From an uncultured Gammaproteobacteria bacterium (lineage in GTDB: Bacteria; Pseudomonadota; Gammaproteobacteria; Pseudomonadales; Ketobacteraceae): a DNA stretch of 64,000 bases. A program made the translations under genes and the position numbers. The stretch lies in assembly GCA_913063125.1 (NCBI GenBank), contig CAJXZM010000004.1:31955-95954 (forward strand), read 5' to 3'. The first letter of the stretch is position 1, and the number at the start of each line of letters is the position of its first letter. Positions 27,032 to 36,948 of the stretch are shown here, piece after piece. Below the pieces are notes generated by a model that saw only the letters and a list, made by a program, of their open reading frames with translations, did not search any database and was not told where the DNA came from.

Positions 27032-28366
27032 TTATTTTTTAAGTTCTGCCCATAAGTCATACTCGTCGGAGTTTGTGATTGTTGTATCCACAATATCTCC
27101 AGGGTTTAATGAGGTTTCACCATTGAGGTATACCATACCGTCAATTTCTGGCGCATCTGCCATACTACGGCCAATGGCTCCTTCACCGTCAGTCTCATCA
27201 ATAATGACCTTTTGTGTGGTACCTACTTTCTTAAGAAGCCGCTGAGTACTGATTTCTTGTTGTTTTTGCATGAAACGATCAAAACGTTCTTGCTTAACCT
27301 CATCAGGGACATGATTCTCTAGCTTATTGGCCTGAGCACCTTCTACAGGTGAGTATTGGAAGGCGCCTACTCGGTCTAGCTGGGCTTCATCAAGAAAGTC
27401 TAATAGCTGGTCGAAGTCGTCTTCAGTTTCGCCTGGGAAGCCAACGATAAAGGTGCTGCGCAAGGTGATATCTGGACAGGTGTTACGCCAGGTGTGAATA
27501 CGCTCAAGCGTATTATCAATAGCGCCAGGGCGTTTCATCATCTTTAAAATTCGAGGGCTGCCGTGTTGGAAGGGAATATCTAAATAAGGAAGTATTTTAC
27601 CGTCAGCCATTAAAGGAATAATTTTGTCGACGTGGGGGTAAGGGTACACGTAGTGCAAACGTGTCCAGACGCCTAAGTCACCAAGGGCTTCGCATAGCTC
27701 CTGCATACGTGTCTTGATTGGACGGCCTTGCCAAAAGCCTGTTCGATATTTGGTATCGATCCCATAAGCGCTGGTGTCTTGAGATATTACCAACAGTTCT
27801 TTAACACCAGAATTAACCAGGCGTTCAGCCTCCTCCATAACATCGCCAATTGGGCGAGAAACCAGCTTTCCACGTAAATCGGGGATAATGCAGAATGTAC
27901 AGCTATGGTTACAGCCTTCAGAGATTTTCAGGTAGGCATAATGCTTCGGTGTTAGCTTGATTCCTTGTGCTGGCACCAAATCGATGAGGGGGTCGTGTTT
28001 CACGGTTTGAGGAACGTATTTGTGTACCGCTCCTACAACCTCCTCGTAGGCTTGAGGGCCTGTTACTTCGAGAACACTTGGGTGAATATCAGTGATCGCT
28101 TTCTGATCCTTCCCCATGCAGCCGGTTACGATAACCTTGCCATTTTCTGCGATAGCTTCACCAATTGCTTCAATTGATTCAGCTTTAGCGGAATCAATGA
28201 AGCCACAGGTATTAACAACGACGATATCAGCATCTTCATAGGTTGGTACGATATCGTAACCATCAATTTTTAACTGAGTTAGGATACGTTCGGAATCAAC
28301 AAGCGCCTTAGGGCAGCCTAGTGAAATAAAACCTACTGTTTTACGTTCTTCGTTGTTACTAGTCAA
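27032..28366 (-). CDS. rimO: Ribosomal protein S12 methylthiotransferase
   Basis: 444 residues. UPF0004 domain with cysteines in [19 protein letters not shown] and VTGCMG (one [4Fe-4S]), radical SAM domain with [14 protein letters not shown] (CxxxCxxC), and a C-terminal TRAM domain. It adds a methylthio group to Asp88 (E. coli numbering 89) of ribosomal protein S12. The only available start at the right place is a TTG; an in-frame stop lies a few codons upstream, and the first internal Met is far inside the conserved domain. Confidence 0.95.
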   Translation of the reverse strand: MTSNNEERKTVGFISLGCPKALVDSERILTQLKIDGYDIVPTYEDADIVVVNTCGFIDSAKAESIEAIGEAIAENGKVIVTGCMGKDQKAITDIHPSVLEVTGPQAYEEVVGAVHKYVPQTVKHDPLIDLVPAQGIKLTPKHYAYLKISEGCNHSCTFCIIPDLRGKLVSRPIGDVMEEAERLVNSGVKELLVISQDTSAYGIDTKYRTGFWQGRPIKTRMQELCEALGDLGVWTRLHYVYPYPHVDKIIPLMADGKILPYLDIPFQHGSPRILKMMKRPGAIDNTLERIHTWRNTCPDITLRSTFIVGFPGETEDDFDQLLDFLDEAQLDRVGAFQYSPVEGAQANKLENHVPDEVKQERFDRFMQKQQEISTQRLLKKVGTTQKVIIDETDGEGAIGRSMADAPEIDGMVYLNGETSLNPGDIVDTTITNSDEYDLWAELKK

Positions 28367-28497
28367 ATGAGTGCACCGCTAATGTAGAGATTGTCGAGAT
28401 AGTTTGAGGAAGTCTGAGGTAGTGATAAGCGAGGCATCTTACCCAATACTTGATCAGTTCGCTAATAGAACAAAGAAAATACTAGCGATAACCCCGG

Positions 28498-28734
28498 TTA
28501 ATGTTTATTTGCCAGGGATTTAATGGCGATTAACATCCAAATAACATTAAGGAATAAAGGGCCATAGACCTCGAAATACGCGGTGTTGACTACTATTAAG
28601 CAAGATCCTAATAGGTTTAATAAATGGTAATGTTTGCTGGTGGTGGAGAGCACTTGTCTTGAAATTTGTAGATATGCAATGAGTAAGGCTGCTGCCCCGA
28701 ATAAGCCAATGCCTTGCATGAGGTAATATAACAT
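28498..28734 (-). CDS. Small membrane protein, CBU_0592-like
   Basis: 78 residues with two or three helices (MQGIGLFGAAALLIAYLQI; LLNLLGSCLIVVNTAYF; GPLFLNVIWMLIAIKSL). This pattern is that of the small CBU_0592-type family, which has no known function. It begins 21 bases after the Hsp70-like gene on the same strand and is probably co-transcribed with it. Confidence 0.7.
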   Translation of the reverse strand: MLYYLMQGIGLFGAAALLIAYLQISRQVLSTTSKHYHLLNLLGSCLIVVNTAYFEVYGPLFLNVIWMLIAIKSLANKH

Positions 28735-28755
28735 TAACGTATACAGTTCCGAGTG

Positions 28756-30120
28756 TTAAGCAAATATTCGCTGTGCCCAAAGGGTGAGGCCTGCTGCAAC
28801 ACTACCAAAGTGATCGCCATCCAACACCTCAATAGAACCAAGATTTTTTTCAATTGCTTGGCGAATAACGGGGGATTTTGCTGAGCCTCCAGTGATATAA
28901 ATAAGGTCTGGCTGGCGACCTGCTTGAGTGATGACATCTTGCATCAGTGCTATAACCCTCGTCAGTGGTCGTTTAATGGCATCGGAAAATTGTTGTTGTG
29001 TGACGTCACAGGAAAGCCCTTGTTCAATGTAATCTAGTGCTACTTTGTTTGCGGAGTTATCAGATAGAGCGATTTTACATTGTTCGGCAGATCGAACGAG
29101 ATGGTGGTTTTGTTTTTGTGAGCGTAATTTGATAAATCGTTGAAGCAGTGCCGGCTCAGTGGTATCTAACATTAATTGCTGTAGGCTGTAGCTGGTTTCT
29201 TTGCTGTTAAATGCAGATTGAGAGCCAACATTGTTTGTAGTGACTGCATCCCAGTATGGTTGAGTTGGCATGGGTAAGCCGCTTTTTAGTATGGATTGCA
29301 TACCGAATAACGACATGAGGTTTTTTCCGGCTAATTGAATATCTAAATCATTCCCCCCAATACGTTCGCCACTATGGCCAAGGAAATCGGCACTGCGTTC
29401 TATTTTATTACGATGATTTGGGCCCATGTTTACCATTGCGCAATCGGTTGTGCCGCCACCTATATCAACCACAAGAACGGTTTTGTTTTTATCAAGCCTA
29501 GCCTCAAAGTCGAAACCTGCTGCAAGGGGTTCAAACAAAAATTCCACTGAAGAAAACCCCGCACGTTTGGCCGATATGGTGAGAATGTCGATGGCTTGAC
29601 GATTACTTTGTTCAGAGTTCATACCTTGAAAATTCACAGGGCGACCTATGACAGTATGATTGATAGTTTGCCCCAGCTGGATTTCGGCTCGTTGTTTTAT
29701 GGTTTGCATCATTGCTGTGACAATGTCTTCGAAAAAGTGCACAAATTCAGGCCGCAGACCGCTTGCACCCAGGAACGATTTTGGCGACTTAACAAAATAG
29801 CCTTCTTCTGGCAGTGAGAAATATTGATCAAAAGCTTCATGGCCAACATAAAGACTTTGTTCGCTGGCAGCGATATCGTGTTCGCGTCTAACCCTGCGTG
29901 CTTGATTAAGAGGGTTTTCCCTAAGCGCTATAAAGCTGTCTTGTAGCGACTTTTGAGGTATTTTTTGTCCTACAGACTCACAGATTAACTCTCGTTCCAA
30001 GGCATACAGGGCGGAGGGCATGAATGTTCGACCATGATCAATGGCAATTAGCTGTGCACTCTCATCGGAGAAAACGCCAATAGCGCAATTTGACGTGCCG
30101 TAATCGAATCCAGCGATCAT
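28756..30120 (-). CDS. yegD: YegD-like Hsp70-family chaperone
   Basis: 454 residues, the length of YegD and shorter than DnaK. Actin-like ATPase motifs: phosphate-1 FDYGTSNCAIGV at the N-terminus, phosphate-2 VVDIGGGTTDCAMV near 215, adenosine motif YITGGSAKSP near 415. The substrate-binding domain of DnaK is absent, as in YegD. Its physiological role is poorly known; it is expected to hydrolyse ATP. AGG lies about seven bases before the ATG. Confidence 0.88.
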   Translation of the reverse strand: MIAGFDYGTSNCAIGVFSDESAQLIAIDHGRTFMPSALYALERELICESVGQKIPQKSLQDSFIALRENPLNQARRVRREHDIAASEQSLYVGHEAFDQYFSLPEEGYFVKSPKSFLGASGLRPEFVHFFEDIVTAMMQTIKQRAEIQLGQTINHTVIGRPVNFQGMNSEQSNRQAIDILTISAKRAGFSSVEFLFEPLAAGFDFEARLDKNKTVLVVDIGGGTTDCAMVNMGPNHRNKIERSADFLGHSGERIGGNDLDIQLAGKNLMSLFGMQSILKSGLPMPTQPYWDAVTTNNVGSQSAFNSKETSYSLQQLMLDTTEPALLQRFIKLRSQKQNHHLVRSAEQCKIALSDNSANKVALDYIEQGLSCDVTQQQFSDAIKRPLTRVIALMQDVITQAGRQPDLIYITGGSAKSPVIRQAIEKNLGSIEVLDGDHFGSVAAGLTLWAQRIFA

Positions 30121-30328
30121 AGTGAAACCTGTAGTTGGTTATGTGACGTTTTAAAAAGATCGCGAAAAATAACATATAGAATTAAGGCAAGCTAGTGATA
30201 AGGGCCGATGACAGAAAGGTAAACCTGTCAGTCACCATTTATAGCACTATTTTTCTGTTGTGGCACACTGGGAACCAGCTGGTTCTAACTGTCGGCTTCG
30301 TATAGTTTGTAATGTAAAGGAGGGTGAA

Positions 30329-31372
30329 ATGACTTCAGCCGAAGGGTTTGGTTGCGCAACTAAAATATTGGTGACGGGGGGGGCGGGTTTTATCGGCTCC
30401 CATGTGGTAAAAATCTTATTAGAGCGGTATAACGTGCCTGTTAGGGTGATGCACCTGCCCAACGATAATATGATTAACCTACGGGGTTTGGATGTAGAGC
30501 TGGTTTCTGGCGATATAACTTCTTTAAAAGATGTCAGTGCGGCAGTGGAAGGCTGTGACGTTGTATTTCACTTGGCTGCGGTATATGCATTGTGGCTGCC
30601 AGATATGACGCTGATGGATCGTGTAAATATTGGCGGTACTCGTTTGTTGTTTGAAGAGTGTGTAAAGCAGGGTGTGAAACGTGTGGTATATACCAGTTCA
30701 TTTGCACGCTTTGCAGGTCAAGGGTTGGATGCTACGTGTGATGAAACATCCCCTTTTAAGCTTGGCTGTAGTTACTATTCACGGACAAAATATGAGTCCC
30801 ATCAACTGGCAGAGCTCTACGCAAAGAGAGGGCTAGATGTGGTTATTGTTAATCCTGCGTGTCCTCTTGGACCTGGGGATTATGGCCCAACACCAACCGG
30901 GCGAGTAATTGCGGATGCGTTTAATTTACCCGTGACTATGGGAGTTCATACGGTATCGAACTATATCGATGTTAGAGATTGTGCGATGGGGCATGTGTTG
31001 GCCTTAGAGAAGGGGGTAACTGGGGAGAGTTATATTTTGGGGGATAATAATGTCAGTCACCCAGATCTAATGCGTAGCTTACAGAAAGTTGTTGGTTTAA
31101 AACGTCCCTTGATCACTGTATCACCAAACGCATTGTATCCATTGGCATACTTGATCGAAGCACATGCTAAGTATGTGACACATAAAGCGCCATTCATGAC
31201 ACGGGTAGAGTTAGAGATTTCTAATGCGGGTTTGATAGCCGATCCAAATAAGGCCAAGAGTGAGTTGGGGTTGCCTAGTCGCCCTATTGAAGAGACCTTG
31301 CGTGATGCGATTAGTTGGTTCGTTCAGAATGGCTATATCACGAATAAACAGGTGTGTCGTAAATTTGAATAG
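30329..31372 (+). CDS. NAD-dependent epimerase/dehydratase, HpnA-like SDR
   Basis: 347 residues from the ATG at 30329, chosen for the AAGGAGG site six bases upstream. Extended SDR: VTGGAGFIGSHVV cofactor motif, DVVFHLAAVYALW, catalytic Ser in YTSSFARF and YxxxK (YSRTK). The segments VNPACPLGPGDYGPTPTGR and YIDVRDCAMGHVLALEKG follow the pattern of hopanoid-associated sugar epimerase HpnA and related 3-beta-hydroxysteroid-type SDRs. No hopanoid genes are adjacent, so the substrate is open. It is divergent from the yegD-like gene. Confidence 0.8.
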   Translation: MTSAEGFGCATKILVTGGAGFIGSHVVKILLERYNVPVRVMHLPNDNMINLRGLDVELVSGDITSLKDVSAAVEGCDVVFHLAAVYALWLPDMTLMDRVNIGGTRLLFEECVKQGVKRVVYTSSFARFAGQGLDATCDETSPFKLGCSYYSRTKYESHQLAELYAKRGLDVVIVNPACPLGPGDYGPTPTGRVIADAFNLPVTMGVHTVSNYIDVRDCAMGHVLALEKGVTGESYILGDNNVSHPDLMRSLQKVVGLKRPLITVSPNALYPLAYLIEAHAKYVTHKAPFMTRVELEISNAGLIADPNKAKSELGLPSRPIEETLRDAISWFVQNGYITNKQVCRKFE

Positions 31373-31451
31373 GGAAATACCGCCACAGCTTGGTTAATTG
31401 TATAGTAACTTGCTGGTTTTTAAGGTTTTTTGTGTTTATTTAAATAAGGGG

Positions 31452-31480
31452 TTGACGGAGGGGGTGTGAATCAATATTAT
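31452..31480 (+). promoter_or_regulatory. Sigma-70 promoter of tRNA-Gly
   Basis: TTGACG (31452-31457), a 17-base spacer and TATTAT (31475-31480), 26 bases before the tRNA 5' end. Hexamers and spacing are identical to the initiator tRNA promoter. Confidence 0.85.
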
Positions 31481-31506
31481 TCGCCTCGTCTTCAGGATGA
31501 AGTGTT

Positions 31507-31582
<76 letters not shown>

Positions 31583-31591
31583 AATTATAAA

Positions 31592-31621
31592 GGTCGTTAC
31601 TTTCGGGTAACGGCCTTTTTT
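31592..31621 (+). terminator. Intrinsic terminator of tRNA-Gly
   Basis: GGTCGTTAC pairs with GTAACGGCC (one G-T pair) around a 6-base loop and is followed by six T. It starts ten bases after the tRNA end. Confidence 0.85.
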
Positions 31622-31665
31622 GTGTCTTTTTTGTGTCTTTTTTGTGTCTTTTTTGTGTCTTTTTT
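31616..31665 (+). repeat. 11-bp tandem repeat (T6 GTGTC)
   Basis: T6 followed by four perfect copies of GTGTCTTTTTT. The array begins in the U tract of the tRNA-Gly terminator, giving five T6 runs in a row. It is a low-complexity microsatellite-like expansion; repeated U tracts could act as back-up termination. Confidence 0.85.
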
Positions 31666-31679
31666 ATTTTCGAATATAT

Positions 31680-31703
31680 AAAAAAAGCCTGCAGAGCAGG
31701 CTT
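31680..31703 (-). terminator. Intrinsic terminator of the TetR-MMPL operon
   Basis: On the minus strand AAGCCTGC, a 3-base loop and GCAGGCTT are followed by a run of T, 35 bases after the permease stop codon. Confidence 0.85.
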
Positions 31704-31737
31704 ATGAGTTGGCACAATAATATTTTTAGATAATGCG

Positions 31738-34188
31738 TTAGACGGGCTCTTCCTCTTTTTGTTCCTTGGTTTTTTTAGGATTTGTTGAGCGTGTTGGTGT
31801 TAAACGTGATGTTGGCGGTGCTGTAGTGGGTATCTCTGTAGTAGTGATATCTACATTTATGTGTGTAGGTGCCTGCTTCTCAAATCGCTTTGATAACGCA
31901 TCAAGCTTCATTAACATTCCCGGCAAGAATAGAAAGTCAAAAGCGATAGCGATTAGAATGGTTAGAGCGACCATGACACCTAGTGTGGAGTTAACAGTGA
32001 AGTCAGACCAGTAGAGTGTTGCAAAACCTAACGCCAAAACAAACGTCGTGATGAGTAATGATGCACCCACATGTGTAAATGCGTAATGAATAGCTTGCTC
32101 GGTGTTGTGGTTGTGTTCTCTTTTCGCGCGTAAAAACTTGCTTAAGAAGTGAACGGTGTCATCTACAACAATGCCTAGGGTGATGCTAAATACGACTGCA
32201 ACGCCGAGATTTACCTCGCCGACAAAGAGCCCCCAAACGCCAAACATCATCAAGGCGGGGAATGCATTGGGAATAAGACTTAATAGCCCAAGCTTCCATG
32301 ACCCTAGGGATAGCATTAGGGTGACGGATATTAATAGTGTCGCAAGGATGGTGCCGTTAATCATGCTGTGGATGTTTCGTTGGCCAATGTTAGCAAACAT
32401 GATGGTGGGGCCTGATCCTGGGGAGGCGATGCTTGGAGCGTGGATGGCAAGCCATTCCTGTGCCTTTGCTTCCAATGAAAGAATCTCTTTGGCTTTAACA
32501 TTTCGTAGCGTCACTGTGATGCGAATAGAGGACTTGTCTAGATTTACTTGGTTGTTAAGGTCCATGCCAAACGGTAGAGACAGCTCGTACATTAAGGCGT
32601 ATTGCGCTGCGAGTTCTCTTGATTCAGGCAAACGATTCCATTTTTCGTCATCATTGTGCATGTTTTTATTGAGTCGCTTGACGATATCGGTGTAGGTAAA
32701 TACATGGAGTACTTCTGGTTGCGCGCGATACCATTCAACAAAGTCGCTAACGCTTGTTAAAAACTCGACACTGTTAATTCCGTTCGATTCGCCAGATGAT
32801 AGTGAGTGTTCGATAATATTAACGCCCGTCAAATTCTTTTCTGCAAAATCTGCTGCTTGGCGAATATCGACGTTTTTACTGAAATATTCAATGTTGTCGT
32901 CGTTTAGTTCGTTTTGAGGGATAAAGGCCATGCAGGCAAATGCTACAACGAGTGTTCCCCAAAATAGTTTGTTTTGATGTTTGATTGTGAAGCTTGCTAG
33001 GTGGTCAAATCTATTGCTGTGTTCTAAATCCTGAGCGGGGATTTTTCGGGTTAACCAGATTGCAAGTTGAGGTAGCAGGGTAATAGAGAAGATAAAAGTA
33101 AGAGCGACTCCCATTGCGGCAATAGTTCCTAATGCTCTGAATGGGGGTGAGTCACTAAAGTTCATGCTTAGAAAGCCAATAGCTGTTGTGAAACTCGTTA
33201 AAAAAACGGGCAGTATGTTGGTGTCTAAACTGTATTTCATTGCGGCCAGCTTATCGTCGCCGTGTTTTAGTCGCATTAAGAAGTGCGAGAGTAGGTGTAC
33301 GCAATCGGCAACGGCTAGTGTAAGGATGATGGTTGGGGCGGCAGTATTGATACTGTTTAGCTCTATTCCTAGAAGGCCTACAATTCCAAATGTTGCCGCT
33401 ACTCCAAGAACAACGATAGTAAGAGTAATACCTGCTGCTGCAAATGATCTAAGTAGGGCGCTTACCAAAATAAGCACAACTACCATCATGACCGGCATTA
33501 AGCGTTCAGCATCACGGTTGGCAATCTCATCAAAGGCATTGTTAAAGGGGGCCATGCCTGATATGTAAAGATCAAAATTTGGATAACGTGTTTCAAATTC
33601 ACCAGCAAGCTCTCGTGCGGCGGTAATGAGTTCAGCCAGGGATTCCGTAATGTTGTCATCTGGGAGAGATAACATTGCGTCTACTGCGGTAACGTGACCT
33701 GTCGGTGATATAAGGCGATGAATAAGCAGTGGGTCTGTTATTGCAATTTTTTTAATGGTTTGTATTTCTTGATCGGTTTTATTTAGGGAGTCTTCGGATA
33801 GATCTTCAACCAATAGCTCATCATCATTGGCGCTGGTGTGTTGGAAATTGGTAACTGAATCGACTCGTTGTGAATAAGGGAGTAGCCAGGCTTGTTCAGT
33901 GAGCCATTCGACAGCTGCGAGATTTTCTTGTGTAAATGTGTCTCCATTCTTTGGTGCAAGAATATATAGAACGTTATCAATTTTAGAGTAAGTATCTTCG
34001 ATAAATTCGTGGGCAGCTAACTGGGGGTTATCTTTGTCGAAAAAAATCTTATAGTCGGATGTAAAAGACAGTTTTGATAGGCCGGGAGAAATTACCGCTA
34101 TCACTAGGAGCGTTGTCAAAAAAGCGAAGAGGCGATAATCAACTAGCCAGTTGGCGACAGCGTTGTTAAATCCCTTTTTATTGTTCAT
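31738..34188 (-). CDS. MMPL/RND-superfamily permease (third), TetR-regulated
   Basis: 816 residues with the same layout as the permease at 2094: SDYKIFFDKDNPQLAAHE, LLPYSQRVDSVTNFQH in loop 1, a helix cluster at ~225-385, and GIVVDDTVHFLSKF in the last cluster. Sequence resemblance to the 2094 protein runs through the whole length (RVDS.TNFQHT, RLNKNMHND, LPFGMDLNNQ), so they are paralogues. The C-terminal ~45 residues are Thr/Pro/Lys-rich. Its ATG overlaps the TetR stop codon (ATGA), so regulator and pump are translationally coupled. Substrate unknown. Confidence 0.85.
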   Translation of the reverse strand: MNNKKGFNNAVANWLVDYRLFAFLTTLLVIAVISPGLSKLSFTSDYKIFFDKDNPQLAAHEFIEDTYSKIDNVLYILAPKNGDTFTQENLAAVEWLTEQAWLLPYSQRVDSVTNFQHTSANDDELLVEDLSEDSLNKTDQEIQTIKKIAITDPLLIHRLISPTGHVTAVDAMLSLPDDNITESLAELITAARELAGEFETRYPNFDLYISGMAPFNNAFDEIANRDAERLMPVMMVVVLILVSALLRSFAAAGITLTIVVLGVAATFGIVGLLGIELNSINTAAPTIILTLAVADCVHLLSHFLMRLKHGDDKLAAMKYSLDTNILPVFLTSFTTAIGFLSMNFSDSPPFRALGTIAAMGVALTFIFSITLLPQLAIWLTRKIPAQDLEHSNRFDHLASFTIKHQNKLFWGTLVVAFACMAFIPQNELNDDNIEYFSKNVDIRQAADFAEKNLTGVNIIEHSLSSGESNGINSVEFLTSVSDFVEWYRAQPEVLHVFTYTDIVKRLNKNMHNDDEKWNRLPESRELAAQYALMYELSLPFGMDLNNQVNLDKSSIRITVTLRNVKAKEILSLEAKAQEWLAIHAPSIASPGSGPTIMFANIGQRNIHSMINGTILATLLISVTLMLSLGSWKLGLLSLIPNAFPALMMFGVWGLFVGEVNLGVAVVFSITLGIVVDDTVHFLSKFLRAKREHNHNTEQAIHYAFTHVGASLLITTFVLALGFATLYWSDFTVNSTLGVMVALTILIAIAFDFLFLPGMLMKLDALSKRFEKQAPTHINVDITTTEIPTTAPPTSRLTPTRSTNPKKTKEQKEEEPV

Positions 34189-34934
34189 TTTAGTATACCT
34201 AGAGTTGAGCCGATTGAGGGGGCGTCTGTGTTGTTTTCTAGTAGTTTGGTTGCATTACATATTGTTTTTCGATAATCAAACTCGGCACTTAATGGGTGCC
34301 ACTGATAACCGTCGAGTAGAAAGTTTAATTGTTGATACAAGGTTTCTTGCATTGGTGAAAATTCAATGCTGCTGATGAGATCGCTTGCCTCATATAGTGC
34401 GATCATGCCAAGGCTCAATGCCCAGGGGCCTAGGCAAAGTTGATCTACGGTTACACCTTCTTGTAGCTTAAGATCTCCACATTTAATGGCTGCGCGGATC
34501 TGTTCCTTGATAAGGCGTGTGATTCTTTCGTCTGCATTGTCGCTAGCTTCAAGGCGTTCGGGAGAGGCCTTTTGGCGAATGTTGGTGTTTCTGGCTGCAA
34601 GAATAAGGTCAAACTCTTCCGGGTAGCGTTCTGCGTACAGTAGGTATGACAGCGCGATGATGACCGATTTTTCTCGGGGGCGGCCTTCAAAATTCATCAT
34701 TTGGTTGAGCAGTGTTAAAAGGTATTCAATGCCATCCGCGCATAAAGCGCACATAATGTCTTCTTTGCAGGTGAAGTGTTTGTAAACAGTGCCCTTCGAG
34801 TACTCAGTAATCTCAGCGATAACTTCCATTGTGAGGCCTGAAACCCCGTGCTCTCGTATCACCTGGCGCGCAGTGTCTAGGAAAAGTTGCTCACGTTGTT
34901 GTAATTCGCGTTGTTTGCGGGTCAGTGTGTTCAT
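34185..34934 (-). CDS. TetR/AcrR-family repressor
   Basis: 249 residues. N-terminal HTH: LDTARQVIREHGVSGLTMEVIAE followed by YSKGTVYKHFTCKEDI (first part quoted: TARQVIREHGVSGLTMEVIA). The C-terminal ligand domain is helical and divergent. It is the first gene of a two-gene operon with the permease at 31738. A 27-base palindrome stands ~50 bases upstream of its start codon, fitting autorepression that is relieved by a pump substrate. The ligand is unknown. Confidence 0.9.
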   Translation of the reverse strand: MNTLTRKQRELQQREQLFLDTARQVIREHGVSGLTMEVIAEITEYSKGTVYKHFTCKEDIMCALCADGIEYLLTLLNQMMNFEGRPREKSVIIALSYLLYAERYPEEFDLILAARNTNIRQKASPERLEASDNADERITRLIKEQIRAAIKCGDLKLQEGVTVDQLCLGPWALSLGMIALYEASDLISSIEFSPMQETLYQQLNFLLDGYQWHPLSAEFDYRKTICNATKLLENNTDAPSIGSTLGILK

Positions 34935-34984
34935 TTATTATCCGGGCTAATGGTGTTAGGTGTTACTTCTGTGGGTCGGCTAGT

Positions 34985-35011
34985 CATAATGTGACGCTGC
35001 GTCAAATTATG
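34985..35011. promoter_or_regulatory. Palindromic candidate TetR operator
   Basis: CATAAT-n-TGACGC-t-GCGTCA-n-ATTATG: two 13-base arms around one central base, with 12 of 13 positions symmetric. It is 51 bases upstream of the TetR start codon in the gap between TetR and the divergent ABC genes. Symmetry and TGACGCnGCGTCA core are typical of TetR-family operators. Confidence 0.65.
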
Positions 35012-35188
35012 GCTTGGCGTTATGGGTAAAGCAATAGCTATATGCTGAATCGAACTGTTCCACGTATGGGTTAAAGTGGGGCGGCTGGTTTTAGCGAGTG
35101 AGAAAGACTGTCTTGGAGGGCTATCTTCAATGAATAAAATCGAAAACTTTATTATAATGGCCATCTTTGAAAGTAAGAGGTTTTTAAG

Positions 35189-36112
35189 ATGACAGCGGCA
35201 TTGATAGTAAAGGACTTGCATAAGGTCTATAAGGGGGGATTTCAGGCACTAAAAGGCATCAGCTTTGAAGTTCAGCAAGGTGACTTTATGGCGCTTCTTG
35301 GCCCTAATGGGGCGGGGAAATCTACAACCATTGGTATTGTAAGCTCCTTGGTAAACAAAACCTCAGGAACGGTCGAGATCATGGGGGTGGATATCGATAA
35401 GGACTTTTCTTTGGCTAAAAAATCTGTGGGGGTGGTTCCTCAGGAATTTAATTTTAACCAGTTCGAAAAGGTCATTGATATTGTACGGACCCAAGCTGGT
35501 TTTTTTGGCATAGAGAAAGTCCAAGCTGAAGAGCGGGCAGAAAAGTATTTAAAACTGCTCAGTTTGTGGGACAAAAAGGATGAGGTTTCACGAAACTTAT
35601 CCGGTGGCATGAAGCGTCGGTTGATGATTGCTCGGGCGATGGTGCATGAGCCTGAATTACTGATTCTTGACGAACCTACTGCAGGTGTGGATATAGAGCT
35701 AAGAAGGTCTATGTGGGGTTTTTTGGTTGAACTCAATAAGCAGGGCACAACGATTATCCTAACAACGCATTATTTAGAAGAGGCAGAGCAGTTGTGCCGT
35801 AATATTGCTATTATTAATGACGGGGAAATTGTTGAAAATACGGATATGAAATCGCTCCTTAGAAAGCTGGATAGTGAGACGTTTGTGTTGGATGTGGCAA
35901 ATGAACTAACAGAGTTGCCGCTTGTTGAGGGGGTTGTTTTAAGGCTTATTGATTCTCACACATTGGAAGTTGATTTAAAAAAAGATCAATCGCTTAATCC
36001 GGTGTTTCAACAGTTAGGTTTGAATAGTGTTGATGTTAAGAGCATGAGAAACAAAACAAACCGTCTTGAGGAATTGTTTGTCGGCATAGTTGAAGGTGCG
36101 GCAGATAAATAG
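35189..36112 (+). CDS. ABC-2 exporter ATP-binding protein (YadG-like)
   Basis: 307 residues. Walker A GPNGAGKST near 38, Q-loop VVPQEFNFNQ, signature LSGGMKRRL near 137, Walker B LLILDEPTAGVD, and a switch His in TTHYLEEAE. The C-terminal ~70 residues form an accessory domain. It pairs with the permease 59 bases downstream to form an ABC-2-type exporter of the YadG/YadH class, substrate unknown. AAGAGG precedes the ATG. Confidence 0.9.
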   Translation: MTAALIVKDLHKVYKGGFQALKGISFEVQQGDFMALLGPNGAGKSTTIGIVSSLVNKTSGTVEIMGVDIDKDFSLAKKSVGVVPQEFNFNQFEKVIDIVRTQAGFFGIEKVQAEERAEKYLKLLSLWDKKDEVSRNLSGGMKRRLMIARAMVHEPELLILDEPTAGVDIELRRSMWGFLVELNKQGTTIILTTHYLEEAEQLCRNIAIINDGEIVENTDMKSLLRKLDSETFVLDVANELTELPLVEGVVLRLIDSHTLEVDLKKDQSLNPVFQQLGLNSVDVKSMRNKTNRLEELFVGIVEGAADK

Positions 36113-36171
36113 TGGTTTTGGGTGTTTTTTTATGTTCTTTATGTTTTCTTATAATTGAGTAAAGTGTATTT

Positions 36172-36945
36172 ATGGAAATTCAAAAGCAATTTGTTGCGTT
36201 AGAAACAATCGTTGTGAAAGAGGTTCGGCGGTTTTCTAGAATTTGGATTCAAACGTTGCTGCCTCCTGCAATTACGGTAGCGTTGTATTTCGTTATTTTT
36301 GGAAATCTTGTCGGCAGTCGGATTGGTGAAATGGGGGGATTTGATTATATGAAATTCATCGTTCCTGGTCTAATCATGATGTCCGTGATAACGAACAGTT
36401 ATTCCAATGTAGTGTCGTCTTTTTTTAGTACGAAGTATCAGCGTAGTATTGAGGAATTGTTAGTATCACCAACGCCTAATTACATTATTCTCATTGGATA
36501 TGTTCTGGGTGGGGTTGCACGTGGTTTATCGGTTGGTTTTATTGTTACTTGTATGTCATTGGGTTTTGCGGAGTTACATATCCATAATTGGTTGGTTATG
36601 ATAAGTATAGTCTTTCTTACATCGGTAGTGTTTTCCTTGGCGGGTTTTATTAACGCCGTTTTTGCCAAAAGTTTTGATGATATCAGCATTGTTCCAACGT
36701 TTATATTGACGCCGCTAACCTACCTTGGCGGGATATTTTACTCACTCAAAATGCTGCCGGAGTTTTGGTATAACGTATCGCTGGCAAATCCCATTGTGTA
36801 TATGGTAAACGGCTTTCGGTATGGCATTCTTGGCGTTACTGATGTTAGTTTGTGGTTAACTTATGGCATGATTTTTTTGTTTATCGTTGTGTTTTATAGC
36901 TGGGCATTGTTTCTGTTGAATCGAGGGGCGGGGATCCGTAGTTAG
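36172..36945 (+). CDS. ABC-2 type exporter permease (YadH-like)
   Basis: 257 residues with six hydrophobic segments and the ABC-2 signature LTPLTYLGGIFYSLKMLPEFW near 190 (quoted as LTPLTYLGGIFY then SLKMLPEFW). It starts with an amphipathic helix (ALETIVVKEVRRFSRIW). It is the membrane partner of the ATPase at 35189, and the queF gene follows three bases after its stop codon, so all three genes are probably one operon. Confidence 0.88.
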   Translation: MEIQKQFVALETIVVKEVRRFSRIWIQTLLPPAITVALYFVIFGNLVGSRIGEMGGFDYMKFIVPGLIMMSVITNSYSNVVSSFFSTKYQRSIEELLVSPTPNYIILIGYVLGGVARGLSVGFIVTCMSLGFAELHIHNWLVMISIVFLTSVVFSLAGFINAVFAKSFDDISIVPTFILTPLTYLGGIFYSLKMLPEFWYNVSLANPIVYMVNGFRYGILGVTDVSLWLTYGMIFLFIVVFYSWALFLLNRGAGIRS

Positions 36946-36948
36946 AAT

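Noticed and set aside
31616..31665. CRISPR-like repeat
   Set aside because: Units are 11 bases and directly adjacent, with no spacers; it is a simple tandem repeat.
34931..35221. 96-codon minus-strand ORF upstream of TetR
   Set aside because: It overlaps the ABC gene start and the TetR operator region and has no coding character.
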